The notes below the pieces were generated by a model. That model did no database searches. It was not told where the DNA came from and saw only the letters and a program-made list of their open reading frames with translations. 64,000 bases of DNA, taken from an uncultured Bacteroides sp. GTDB lineage: Bacteria; Bacteroidota; Bacteroidia; Bacteroidales; Bacteroidaceae. The translations under genes and the position numbers were made by a program. The stretch spans positions 62,001-126,000 of the forward strand of contig NZ_URFY01000008.1 of the NCBI RefSeq assembly GCF_900547205.1, read 5' to 3'. Shown here one piece after another: positions 40,847-49,664 of this stretch (its first letter is position 1; every line of letters starts with the position of its first letter).

Positions 40847-41929
40847 TTATTCTATATATAAATAGTCGTAATGCACCACTGGCTTTTTCCCATGTTTCCC
40901 TATTGCTTCTCTCGCCTGTTTTGAATCGCAATTCACTTTGCCCACACCAACTTGATTTCCTTCGTAGTCCATGATGCGTACAATGTCATCCTTTTCAAAT
41001 TCTCCTTCGATATGTGTAATTCCAATCGGAAGGATACTGACTGCCTTTTCAGAACCCAACACTTGGGCAGCGCATTCATTGATATGAATCTCACCTTTGG
41101 CAAATCCTTCACTGTGAGCTATCCATTTCTTAACACTGGAGACTGGTTCAGTGGAAGGTATAAAGCGCGTACAGAGCGTTTCATCGGGATGCTGAATTAA
41201 ATCTACCAGAATATTATCCCGCTTACCATTAGCAATAATGACTGTGATTCCTTCATCTGCCACTTTTCGGGCAATGTTGGTCTTTGTCAGCATTCCACCT
41301 CGTCCGAAACTTGATTTGGAAGCTTGGATATAGTTGGATAAATCTTTGCCATGACCAATCTCTCTGATTACGGAGGAAGCTGGGTCTGAGGGAGAGCCGT
41401 TGTAGATACCGTCAATATTGCTAAGTATGACCAGCGCCTGTGTATCCATCATGGAAGCTATCAATCCGGACAATTCGTCATTATCCGTAAACATAAGCTC
41501 GCTAACGGATATAGTATCATTCTCATTAACAATCGGGATTACCCCATTTTCAAGCATAACTGTCATGCAGTTCTTCTGGTTCAAGTAGTGGCGCCGTGTG
41601 CCGAAACTTTCTTTTGTAGTCAATACCTGCCCGACAGGTATGCCATGCTCACGGAAAAGTTCGTAGTAACGGTTTATTAGTTTTGCCTGACCTACAGCAG
41701 AAAACAATTGGCGCTGATCTACGCTGTCTAGTTTCTTTTGCGGATGCACTTCACTTCTCCCGGATGCTACGGCTCCCGAAGAAACGAGAATAATTTCTAC
41801 GCCGGATTTATACAATTCAGCTATCTGGTCAACGAGTGCCGACATGCGGGTGACATCCAGTGTTCCGTCGCGACGTGCCAATACATTACTGCCTACTTTA
41901 ACTGCGATTCGTGCAAATTCCTGTTTCAT
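40847..41929 (-). CDS. proB: Glutamate 5-kinase
   Basis: 360 residues with an N-terminal amino-acid kinase domain (VKVGSNVLARRDG, ILVSSGAVASGR, FGRGGMLTKTNIARKVAD) and a C-terminal PUA domain of about 100 residues. It phosphorylates glutamate, the first committed step to proline, and is the usual point of proline feedback. A -7 box TATATTTG lies at 41952-41959, 22 bp upstream. It leads the proB-proA-argF' group. Confidence 0.95.
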   Translation of the reverse strand: MKQEFARIAVKVGSNVLARRDGTLDVTRMSALVDQIAELYKSGVEIILVSSGAVASGRSEVHPQKKLDSVDQRQLFSAVGQAKLINRYYELFREHGIPVGQVLTTKESFGTRRHYLNQKNCMTVMLENGVIPIVNENDTISVSELMFTDNDELSGLIASMMDTQALVILSNIDGIYNGSPSDPASSVIREIGHGKDLSNYIQASKSSFGRGGMLTKTNIARKVADEGITVIIANGKRDNILVDLIQHPDETLCTRFIPSTEPVSSVKKWIAHSEGFAKGEIHINECAAQVLGSEKAVSILPIGITHIEGEFEKDDIVRIMDYEGNQVGVGKVNCDSKQAREAIGKHGKKPVVHYDYLYIE

Positions 41930-41951
41930 CCTTACTAACGATTTGAAAGCA

Positions 41952-41959
41952 CAAATATA
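41952..41959 (-). promoter_or_regulatory. Promoter -7 box for proB
   Basis: TATATTTG on the minus strand, exact TAnnTTTG match, 22 bp upstream of the start. Confidence 0.7.
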
Positions 41960-42034
41960 TAGCTTTTTGCCGAAATGTTACTAAAATAGCCTAAAAAGAA
42001 TAATCTTTTCAGTTTGAAAGAGAAAAAATAAACA

Positions 42035-42266
42035 GTGAAACATACGAATCCGCAAGTGGAACAAATGACTTCTTTCATCGTAATGACTATTATACACATT
42101 CTTTGGGCGATCCGGACTGCATCGTGCGCATACCGGAATTACTCCCGGCGTTGTTTTTGGCACGGGAGGTGAAGGATATGTGCGTTTCTCCTACGCAAAT
42201 TCATTGGAGAATATTAGAGAGGGATTAGACCGTATTAGTCGTTACCTTTCTCAGCTCGGCTTCTGA
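42035..42266 (+). pseudogene. Remnant of a class I PLP aminotransferase with a large internal deletion
   Basis: Read on the plus strand, codons from about 42087 to the TGA at 42264 give GITPGVVFGTGGEGYVRFSY, then ANSLENIREGLDRISRYLS. This is the C-terminal end of aspartate-type aminotransferases, including the conserved GYVRFS arginine that binds the substrate carboxylate. A different frame from 42035 gives VEQMTSFIVM, which resembles the N-terminal helix of the same family. The middle 300 residues, including the PLP lysine, are missing, so the gene was removed by an internal deletion and is now non-functional. Its end overlaps the DUF2007 gene by 32 bp on the other strand. Confidence 0.7.
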
Positions 42267-42468
42267 TAATCTCAGTAGCTGCTTCATATTCATCTTCGGT
42301 GACGAGAATGGATACAGCAGGTGCGATATAGGGAGCTAATGTCCCCATTATTCCATCTTTAATAACGCAAAGGATTCCATTGCTTTCCAATAATCCTTTG
42401 ATGATCTCAGCTTCCCATGGAGAACCCGAGAATACTTCTACAGACTTGCTATAATCTTCTTCTTTCAT
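42235..42468 (-). CDS. DUF2007 small protein
   Basis: 77 residues. The DUF2007 (putative signal-transducing, PII-like fold) pattern is clear: VEVFSGSPWEAEIIKGLLES, then GILCVIKD and VSILVTEDEYEAATEII. Function of the family is unknown. A -7 box TATATTTG at 42498-42505 gives it its own promoter. Its 3' end overlaps the aminotransferase remnant. Confidence 0.85.
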   Translation of the reverse strand: MKEEDYSKSVEVFSGSPWEAEIIKGLLESNGILCVIKDGIMGTLAPYIAPAVSILVTEDEYEAATEIIRSRAEKGND

Positions 42469-42497
42469 GACTTTATGGTATTAGGGATTGATATTTA

Positions 42498-42505
42498 CAA
42501 ATATA
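42498..42505 (-). promoter_or_regulatory. Promoter -7 box for the DUF2007 gene
   Basis: TATATTTG on the minus strand, exact consensus, 29 bp upstream of the start. Confidence 0.65.
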
Positions 42506-42543
42506 ACAAAAAAAGGGATAAATGGTTATCATTCTCTGTTATT

Positions 42544-43386
42544 TTATTCGAGTGAGATCCTTTTAACGCTAATCTGTTGATTTAAGAAGGTTGATGCCGA
42601 TTCTATAAATTTGTCTTCAGCTTCTGTTGTGTAGAAATAGCAGTCGCCATTCTTGGTGCATTTTGCGTCCATTTCAGGATGCCTGCTGAGATAATCTCTT
42701 AAACTTTCAGCTACATATTCTCCTTGGGCAATCACACGTATGTTTTCCGGAATATACTTTATAATCTTAGGAAGTAGGATAGGGTAGTGCGTGCAGCCTA
42801 AAATAACAGTATCTATTAGCTCATCTTTTTGCAATAGCTGATTGATATATTTGCTGATAAAATAATCTGTTCCTTCATTCTGCGCTTCGTTATTCTCAAC
42901 CAACGGCACCCACATCGGGCAAGCTACTCCATTGACTTGTATGTCAGGAAACAGTTTGTGCACTTCCAGCGGATAAGATTCGGATTTGATAGTACCTGCC
43001 GTAGCTAATATTCCGATATGGCGACTTTTAGTTATACTACCAATACATTCTACTGTAGGACGAATGACGCCTAATACACGTCTGTCGGGATCAATGTCAG
43101 GTAAATCGGTCATCTGAATACTGCGCAATGCTTTTGCGGATGCTGTGTTGCAGGCCAATATTACAAGATGGCAACCCATTTCGAACAATTTAGTAACAGC
43201 TTGCAGGGTGAACTCATATACGATTTCGAACGACCGTGTTCCGTAGGGAGTACGGGCATTGTCTCCCAGATAGATATAGTCATAGTCGGGCAATACCTCT
43301 CTAATCTTGTTAAGGATGGTCAGCCCCCCATATCCGGAATCGAATACTCCGATTGGACCGGGTATATGTGATAGATGTTGCTTCAT
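42544..43386 (-). CDS. murI: Glutamate racemase
   Basis: 280 residues from the ATG at 43386; the earlier in-frame start at 43410 overlaps the -7 box (43408-43415) and is excluded. Both catalytic cysteines are seen: ILACNTASAKALR and LGCTHYPILLP, with GVFDSGYGGLTIL at the start. It supplies D-glutamate for peptidoglycan in the cytoplasm. Confidence 0.95.
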   Translation of the reverse strand: MKQHLSHIPGPIGVFDSGYGGLTILNKIREVLPDYDYIYLGDNARTPYGTRSFEIVYEFTLQAVTKLFEMGCHLVILACNTASAKALRSIQMTDLPDIDPDRRVLGVIRPTVECIGSITKSRHIGILATAGTIKSESYPLEVHKLFPDIQVNGVACPMWVPLVENNEAQNEGTDYFISKYINQLLQKDELIDTVILGCTHYPILLPKIIKYIPENIRVIAQGEYVAESLRDYLSRHPEMDAKCTKNGDCYFYTTEAEDKFIESASTFLNQQISVKRISLE

Positions 43387-43407
43387 GACGAACGAGGAAT
43401 TTGTGCG

Positions 43408-43415
43408 CAAATGTA
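43408..43415 (-). promoter_or_regulatory. Promoter -7 box for murI
   Basis: TACATTTG on the minus strand, exact match, 21 bp upstream of the chosen start. Confidence 0.7.
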
Positions 43416-43420
43416 CATGA

Positions 43421-43469
43421 AAAAAAGGGAAAGAGAAAGAAGTCTAATCTTCTTTTCTCTTTCCCTTTC
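43421..43469 (-). terminator. Terminator after the second OmpH/Skp gene
   Basis: AAAGGGAAAGAG and CTCTTTCCCTTT, extended by AAAGAAG/CTTCTTT with one bulge, form a long stem followed by a T run on the minus strand. Confidence 0.85.
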
Positions 43470-43492
43470 GGTATTTCTTGTTCTTTTATAGC

Positions 43493-44008
43493 TTATTTAA
43501 TACCGAGCTGTGTTTTTACCTTAGCAGTCAGATTGATACTCTGAGATTCGTTAACGTAAGGAATCGGAGTTCTTGCAAGGTCAAAGATATAAATAACACC
43601 TTCAGAAACACCTACTGCTTTGATGGCATCATCCAGCTTTTTGTAGATAGGAGTCAAAGCGTCAGTCTGTGCTTTCTGTAACTGCTGGGCAGCTTCCTGC
43701 TGAAACTGATCCTGTCTTTGTTGCATATCAATCAGCTCTTTTTGTCTTCTTTCAGCGATGTTCTGCGGAAGAGAATCTTTAGCTATAGCTTGTTGGAATT
43801 CCTGATATTTCTTGTTGAATTCTTCCTGACTTCTTTGAAGCTCGGTAGTGAATTGTTTTTCAAGTGCTTGGATATCAGCTTGAGCCTTAGCAAATTCAGG
43901 CATTGCTGAAACAATTTCCTGAGCATTGATATGACCGAATTTTAAGTTTTGTGCAAATACACCCATTGGGAGTGCAAGCAACATTACAAGTGCAATTTTT
44001 TTTAGCAT
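43493..44008 (-). CDS. OmpH/Skp family periplasmic chaperone (second copy)
   Basis: 171 residues with a signal peptide (MGVFAQNLKFG). The long central coiled coil (QADIQALEKQFTTELQRSQEEFNKKYQEF and onward) gives the tentacle shape of Skp/OmpH, which carries unfolded outer-membrane proteins across the periplasm to BamA. It is downstream of a second OmpH gene and bamA, but the consensus -7 box at 44052-44059 suggests it can be transcribed on its own. Confidence 0.9.
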   Translation of the reverse strand: MLKKIALVMLLALPMGVFAQNLKFGHINAQEIVSAMPEFAKAQADIQALEKQFTTELQRSQEEFNKKYQEFQQAIAKDSLPQNIAERRQKELIDMQQRQDQFQQEAAQQLQKAQTDALTPIYKKLDDAIKAVGVSEGVIYIFDLARTPIPYVNESQSINLTAKVKTQLGIK

Positions 44009-44051
44009 AGTTCTATAATTTATTTGAATGATTTTTAGTTGTTTCCGGATG

Positions 44052-44059
44052 CAAATGTA
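44052..44059 (-). promoter_or_regulatory. Promoter -7 box for the second OmpH/Skp gene
   Basis: TACATTTG on the minus strand, exact match, 43 bp upstream of the start. Confidence 0.6.
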
Positions 44060-44064
44060 TGAAA

Positions 44065-44580
44065 TTAATTTGAATATCCTAATTTTCTTAGTATTTCATC
44101 ACTAATATCTATCCGGGGATTTGCAAAAATTATACCTGTTGCAGAGGCTCTGTCGAGTACCATGTCGTATCCATGTTGTTGTGATAGTTCCTTTACGACT
44201 TCATAAATGTCATCCTGAATTGGGGTAATCAGCCTTTCTCGCATCTTCGCCAGTTCACCTTCAGGACCGAAATATGTTCGCTTCAGTTCGGCAGCAGCTT
44301 TCTCTTTGGCTACGATTTCATCTTCCTTCTTTGTCTTTTGAGCGGCAGTAAGAGTAGAAGATTTTGCTTGATAATCCTGGAACATCTTCTGTGCCTCTTT
44401 AGCCAAAACCTCTACTTCACTCTGATATTTTTTCGTAGCTTCTTGCATTTGCTCATTAGCGCTTTGAGCGGCCGGAATATTCTTCATAATATATTCCGTA
44501 TCGATTAGTGCAAATTTCTGTGCGCTGGCTGCCATACTAATGGCAAATAACAGTGCGATAAATAGAACAGACTTTCTCAT
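44065..44580 (-). CDS. OmpH/Skp family periplasmic chaperone (first copy)
   Basis: 171 residues, signal peptide ending AASAQ, then KFALIDTEYIMKNIPAAQSA and a long charged coiled coil (YQSEVEVLAKEAQKMFQDYQ). The same length as the second copy but clearly diverged, pointing to an old tandem duplication common in Bacteroidetes. It lies 25 bp after bamA and is probably co-transcribed with it. Confidence 0.9.
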   Translation of the reverse strand: MRKSVLFIALLFAISMAASAQKFALIDTEYIMKNIPAAQSANEQMQEATKKYQSEVEVLAKEAQKMFQDYQAKSSTLTAAQKTKKEDEIVAKEKAAAELKRTYFGPEGELAKMRERLITPIQDDIYEVVKELSQQHGYDMVLDRASATGIIFANPRIDISDEILRKLGYSN

Positions 44581-44605
44581 AACGTTTAGTTTTTTGGTGA
44601 TACAT

Positions 44606-47251
44606 TTAGAATTCTTGTCCTAAGATAAAGTGGAATTGACTTCCTCCATATTGTTTAGAACCAAATACTTTATCGAAACCGTAACCCCAGTCAATACCCA
44701 TCATACCAATCATCGGCAGGAAGATACGAACGCCGACACCGGCAGAACGTTTCAAGTCGAACGGATTGAATTTCTTGATATCATGCCAAGCATTACCTGC
44801 TTCTAAGAAGCCTAACACATAAATGTTCGTACTTGTTTCCAGCATCAACGGATATCTCAATTCAATGCCAAGGCGTGTGTAAGCATAACCTTCAGAACCA
44901 TACGGTGTCAATGAACTGTTTTCGTAACCACGCAAACCGATACTTTCTGTTGCATAACTTGAATAACCTGTCATACCGTCACCACCCACGTCGAATGTGC
45001 CGAACGGCGATTTCTTGTATTCATTGTAATGTCCCAGCAAACCAAATTCTGTACGAGTCATCAATACCAGACATTTTGGGTGAGCAATCGGGTCCATCAA
45101 CGGGGTATATGTTTTGCCTTTGAATTTCCATTTGTGGTATTCAACCCACTTGTGGAGCTTGTTCATATTATTTTGAGTGATTGAACCGTCGGCTCTGTAG
45201 TAACCTTTATAGTCTTTACCGTCGAGCATTGAGTATGGCGGTGTGAACTGAACTGACAATGAGAAGTCTGAACCCGTACGTGGGAAGATTGGATTGTCAA
45301 TAGAGTTACGAGCCAAGGTCAATGAGATGCTAAGGTCATTACATTTACCGTTGGTCACAGGGAAATACTGCCAGTCACTCAGATTGTAGCGTTGGTAAGC
45401 CAACTCTGCAGAGAGTGTAAAGTAGTCATCCGGCCATTTCAGACGCTTACCCCAACCTACAGAAAGTCCCCACATCTTGATAGACTTATCCGGGTCGTAG
45501 TAGTTCTCATAATTGTTATAGTTATTGTTGTACATACCATAACCGCCATAACCGCTATACATACTGTTGTAGTAGTTGTTGAAGTAGCTGGAATTATAGT
45601 AACGGCTACTGATATCGGTCTGTACAGAGAAGAACGCTGATACCGAGAATGAGTTCGGGCGTTTTCCACCAAACCAAGGATCGAAGAATGAAATACTGTA
45701 AGATTGGTAGTATTTGGCATTCGTCTGTCCGCTGATAGTCAGTGTCTGTCCATCACCTTGCGGCAGGATACCGCGGTAGTTTTCACCCGGGTGAAGTAAG
45801 TTGGCCACAGAGAAGTTAGTAAACTTCAAACTCAGTTTACCGATGATACCCGTTTGTCCCCAACCTGCAGAGAACTCTACTTGGTCGTTGGCTTTTGACG
45901 TCAAAGGCAAACCTATGTCAACCGTACCATTCATCGGGTCCGGTTGGATATCCGGTTGTAGCTTTTCGGGGTCGAAGTGTCCCATCTGCTGGATTTCACG
46001 CAATGAACGCATTAAGTCATCCTTACTGAACAACTGTCCCGGACGGATACGGAGCTCACGACGAACAACGTTTTCGTACAAACGGTCATTACCGCTGATA
46101 TTAATCTTATTAATAGTAGCTTGGCGACCTTCATAGATTCTCATTTCAAGGTCGATGGAGTCACCAACGATGTTAACTTCTACCGGGTCGAGGTTATAGA
46201 AAAGATAACCGTTGTTATAGTATAAGTTACCGATGGCGTCATCATCTGTAGAAGTACGCTCAGTCAACAACTTTTGGTTGTAGACATCACCTTTCTTCAT
46301 GCGGAGCAGGAAGTTCAGGTCTTCCGAAGGATACAGTGTATTACCTACCCACGTCACATTACGGAGATAATATTTCTGACCTTCATCTATTTCCATGAAG
46401 ACATTTACTGTCTTTTCATTAAATGGAGTCACACTATCTTTCACAATCATTGCGTCACGATATCCCAACTCATTATACTTGTCGATGATAAGTTGCTTAT
46501 CCGCTTCATAGTTCTCAGGCACAAATTTCTTGGTACGGAACAAGTTCAGAAGTTTACCCTTTTCATTGGTTTTCTTCATCACCTTCTTTAACTTTGAGTC
46601 TTTGATTGCTGTATTTCCTGCGATTTCGATATGGTGTACTTTAATCTTTTCCTTTTTGTCGATATCAATATCAACAAGCATTTGATTTTCATTGGCAGGA
46701 TCGTCAGTTTGAGTAATAACAACTTCTGCATTCTTGAATCCTTTATCGTCAAAATAACGTTTAATCAACGTCTTGGCACGGTCTATAGTATTTGGAGTAA
46801 TCTGCTGCCCCTTTATCATACCTATTTTAGATTCCAAGTCAGTGCGTTCAGACTTCTTAACGCCATGAAAACGTACATCCGTGATACGGGGACGCTGAGT
46901 CAGATTGATTTTCAACCAGATTTTGTTACCTTCCACTTTCTCTGCTGTAATTTGTACATTAGAGAATAGACCATGGCGCCAATAACGTTTAATTGCTCCG
47001 GTGATTTCGTCACCCGGCACAGTAATCGTTTGTCCTACTGATAGTCCTGATAGTCCAATCAATACATAGTCTTCGTAGTTTTTCACGCCTTCGACCTTGA
47101 TGTCTGCTATCTCATACTGCTTGGGTGTACCAGAATATAAGATGACAGGTTTCGAGTCTTCATCGGTGCTAGCATTTTGCGCAATGCCTGTTGTTGCGAA
47201 GCAGAACAGGCAGATAAACGTTACGAATATAAAGGAAATACGATAATGCAT
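44606..47251 (-). CDS. bamA: BamA outer-membrane protein assembly factor
   Basis: 881 residues. After a signal peptide come five POTRA domains (about 50-440: YEIADIKVEGVKNYEDYVLI, ITDVRFHGVKKSERTDLESK and others), then the Omp85 16-strand barrel ending GSQFHFILGQEF. BamA inserts beta-barrel proteins into the outer membrane. An extracellular stretch of the barrel is exceptionally rich in Tyr, Asn and Gly (about residues 550-590). It sits between uppS and two Skp genes, the classic envelope group. Confidence 0.96.
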   Translation of the reverse strand: MHYRISFIFVTFICLFCFATTGIAQNASTDEDSKPVILYSGTPKQYEIADIKVEGVKNYEDYVLIGLSGLSVGQTITVPGDEITGAIKRYWRHGLFSNVQITAEKVEGNKIWLKINLTQRPRITDVRFHGVKKSERTDLESKIGMIKGQQITPNTIDRAKTLIKRYFDDKGFKNAEVVITQTDDPANENQMLVDIDIDKKEKIKVHHIEIAGNTAIKDSKLKKVMKKTNEKGKLLNLFRTKKFVPENYEADKQLIIDKYNELGYRDAMIVKDSVTPFNEKTVNVFMEIDEGQKYYLRNVTWVGNTLYPSEDLNFLLRMKKGDVYNQKLLTERTSTDDDAIGNLYYNNGYLFYNLDPVEVNIVGDSIDLEMRIYEGRQATINKINISGNDRLYENVVRRELRIRPGQLFSKDDLMRSLREIQQMGHFDPEKLQPDIQPDPMNGTVDIGLPLTSKANDQVEFSAGWGQTGIIGKLSLKFTNFSVANLLHPGENYRGILPQGDGQTLTISGQTNAKYYQSYSISFFDPWFGGKRPNSFSVSAFFSVQTDISSRYYNSSYFNNYYNSMYSGYGGYGMYNNNYNNYENYYDPDKSIKMWGLSVGWGKRLKWPDDYFTLSAELAYQRYNLSDWQYFPVTNGKCNDLSISLTLARNSIDNPIFPRTGSDFSLSVQFTPPYSMLDGKDYKGYYRADGSITQNNMNKLHKWVEYHKWKFKGKTYTPLMDPIAHPKCLVLMTRTEFGLLGHYNEYKKSPFGTFDVGGDGMTGYSSYATESIGLRGYENSSLTPYGSEGYAYTRLGIELRYPLMLETSTNIYVLGFLEAGNAWHDIKKFNPFDLKRSAGVGVRIFLPMIGMMGIDWGYGFDKVFGSKQYGGSQFHFILGQEF

Positions 47252-47281
47252 TTATGTTATAATTTGATGTTTCGAATTTTG

Positions 47282-48016
47282 TTAGCTGATTTGTTCACTG
47301 GTCTTACCGAACCGGCGTTCTCTTTGTTGATACTCGTAAATGGCTTTGTAGAATTCTTCTTTGTCAAAATCAGGCCAAAAGGTATCACAAAAATAAAGCT
47401 CCGAATAAGCACATTGCCATAATAGATAGTTGCTTAGTCGAATTTCACCTCCCGTACGGATTAATAAATCGGGGTCGGGCATGAAATTGGTTGATAGGTG
47501 AGAAGCTATGAGCTCATCTGTTATTTGTTCAGAAGATATTTCTCCTGTCTTAACTTGTATCGCAATTTGTCGTACAGCTTCGGTTATTTCCCAACGGGAA
47601 GAGTAACTGAGTGCCAGTATCAGACTCATACCTGTATTCTTAGCTGTATGCTCCATGCATAATGTCAAACTTTTCTGTACTTCCATCGGTAATTTGTTAA
47701 AATCACCAATGATACCGAAGCGAATATTGTTTTTCATCAATGTCTCCTCTTCAATAGAATCTAGTAATAGATTCATCAGAGCCGCCACTTCGTCCTGTGG
47801 TCGATTCCAGTTCTCGGTGGAGAAAGTGTATAAAGTCAGATACTTAATTCCCAGCCGGGCAGCGTCTTCGGTAATTTTCTGTACCGTCTCAGCACCTGCT
47901 TGGTGACCGTAAGTACGTTCCTTTCCCCGTTGCTTTGCCCACCGTCCGTTGCCATCCATGATGATGGCTACGTGTTGGGGTATCCGAGTTTTGTCTATTT
48001 GTTCTATATAGGACAT
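47282..48016 (-). CDS. uppS: Isoprenyl (undecaprenyl) diphosphate synthase
   Basis: 244 residues, cis-prenyltransferase. IIMDGNGRWAKQRGKERTYGH carries the catalytic aspartate, LTLYTFSTENWNRP and RTGGEIRLSNYLLWQCAYSEL are the other signature regions. It makes the C55 lipid carrier for peptidoglycan and surface glycans. It is upstream of bamA by 30 bp, as in other Bacteroidetes. Confidence 0.96.
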   Translation of the reverse strand: MSYIEQIDKTRIPQHVAIIMDGNGRWAKQRGKERTYGHQAGAETVQKITEDAARLGIKYLTLYTFSTENWNRPQDEVAALMNLLLDSIEEETLMKNNIRFGIIGDFNKLPMEVQKSLTLCMEHTAKNTGMSLILALSYSSRWEITEAVRQIAIQVKTGEISSEQITDELIASHLSTNFMPDPDLLIRTGGEIRLSNYLLWQCAYSELYFCDTFWPDFDKEEFYKAIYEYQQRERRFGKTSEQIS

Positions 48017-48043
48017 CTTTTTATTTTAAACGTATACCTCTAT

Positions 48044-49522
48044 TTATTTACCGGCATTAGCAAAGTCGAACCATAGTTGATTCAGACGGCCACGCCATAC
48101 TTCAGAATCATGTCTGTAAGGACCTCTATCTATAGGCTCAGTCGCACGAGTCTCTTCAACTTTTTCTACTTCTTCTGTGAAAGTCACATTCTCTTCTTCT
48201 CTAAACAGGATATAGATGAAACTTTCTTCTTCGTCTAGCACCATAGAATAATTTGCTCTTCCTCTAAATTCTGGCTTTTCAATGCTTGGCTTAAAGTTTT
48301 CAATACTCCAATCCTGATTAGGGAAAGAGAATTTATTATTTGCCTTTCTCCATGCAATACCTCCTGATGAAGTGTAGAATGAATCAAAACCATCTCCAAA
48401 AATATAGAACTGGTCATTGTAATACATAAGAGACGGGTTGACCAATGCAGGGCAACTGGTGTCAACGTTATTAGGAGTTAATGATACCCATATCTCTCCC
48501 ATGAATACCCAAGGCACAATTGTTTTAGTTGTTCCAATGGTTGGTTGCTCCTTATACGTTCCAATAAGCATTATAGCTTCTTTCCCTGTTGATGTAGAAT
48601 AAGAAGTATAAGATATGTTTCCAGTTGGAAAATCATCAGGCACAGCTTGAAGTGTTTTCTTTTCTCCCGTTCTGGAGACTATTTCAGCAGTAGAATCAAA
48701 GACCTTTTTTTCGTTATCTATTTTGATAAATGTAATTCTGTTTTTCAATGGAGCAAGAAGAAGAGCTACTTGTCCTTTGGGGAATAAACTCGATTCTGTC
48801 CATGCAATTCCATCTGTAGATTCATAGACAGTATTGTCCCCTTCGGTAGTCGCATATAATTTCTCCTTATATGGTATAATCGATGTGGGTAGAGCATTGT
48901 TAAATGGGACTGTGCCCAAGGACTCTGAAGTCCAATACATACTATTGCCTTTCTGTGAGCTATAGAGTGTCAGCACATTATTGACTATAGAGTAAGTAAG
49001 AATCTTATTTCCTAAAATAACCGTTTTTTGTTCGCTCTTAATTTCATTCGGCATCTTTCCCACATATCCCCAACTCAACGAATCCGGGTCATGTTTATGT
49101 ACCCTTACTGTAATGGTGTATTCTTTGGTCTGCTCCGGTGATATCCTAGCTAATGCTTCTGTAGACCAAACCTTGATTTTTAAAGGGTTACGAAGGTCTA
49201 TTGAATCATTAATATTGATGATTGAATCTTTATTGTTTTGGTCTAGCATCGTCACTATGCCCGATGCTGTAGTCAACTTAGTTATTTTAATCTTATCAAT
49301 AATAGTATCGGCATGAACGGGAAGAGAATCTTCATTATAGATGAGACCTTTAAGCTGGTCGATTGTGAATTTATAACTCCCATAGCCTGCAGTGTCAAGC
49401 TCAAACGCATGTATAGTCGCATCCGGACTATATTCGATGTTATTGTCGTCATCAAGGCATGACGTGATAACAAGTGACACCAAGAAAAAACTCGCAATGA
49501 ATGATAAAAACTTTATTCTCAT
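48044..49522 (-). CDS. DUF6242-type lipoprotein
   Basis: 492 residues, lipoprotein signal ending LVITSC followed by Leu-Asp-Asp-Asp, a surface-export type signal. An N-terminal Ig-like part (about 30-150) leads to a beta-propeller-like C-terminal part with repeated motifs (KLYATTEGDNTVYESTDGIAW, IFGDGFDSFYTSSGGIAW). Members of DUF6242 are found next to uppS/bamA in Bacteroides; role unknown. A -7 box TATTTTTG lies at 49551-49558. It is 27 bp upstream of uppS, so it probably leads the uppS-bamA-skp operon. Confidence 0.75.
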   Translation of the reverse strand: MRIKFLSFIASFFLVSLVITSCLDDDNNIEYSPDATIHAFELDTAGYGSYKFTIDQLKGLIYNEDSLPVHADTIIDKIKITKLTTASGIVTMLDQNNKDSIININDSIDLRNPLKIKVWSTEALARISPEQTKEYTITVRVHKHDPDSLSWGYVGKMPNEIKSEQKTVILGNKILTYSIVNNVLTLYSSQKGNSMYWTSESLGTVPFNNALPTSIIPYKEKLYATTEGDNTVYESTDGIAWTESSLFPKGQVALLLAPLKNRITFIKIDNEKKVFDSTAEIVSRTGEKKTLQAVPDDFPTGNISYTSYSTSTGKEAIMLIGTYKEQPTIGTTKTIVPWVFMGEIWVSLTPNNVDTSCPALVNPSLMYYNDQFYIFGDGFDSFYTSSGGIAWRKANNKFSFPNQDWSIENFKPSIEKPEFRGRANYSMVLDEEESFIYILFREEENVTFTEEVEKVEETRATEPIDRGPYRHDSEVWRGRLNQLWFDFANAGK

Positions 49523-49550
49523 TTGAAAGATTGTGTTTATTTACAAGTTG

Positions 49551-49558
49551 CAAAAATA
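49551..49558 (-). promoter_or_regulatory. Promoter -7 box for the DUF6242-uppS-bamA operon
   Basis: TATTTTTG on the minus strand, exact TAnnTTTG match, 28 bp upstream of the first start. Confidence 0.65.
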
Positions 49559-49664
49559 GGAACATTTTTTCCGATAATGAACATTCCCAGTAAGTTTTAT
49601 ATAAAATTATAGATAATAACGCTGTTTTTATCGACGTAAAACAGCCTGAACAGGACTATTTTAG

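Noticed and set aside
41981..42163. 60-codon minus-strand frame upstream of proB
   Set aside because: It covers the aminotransferase remnant, whose plus-strand reading is clearly protein-like.
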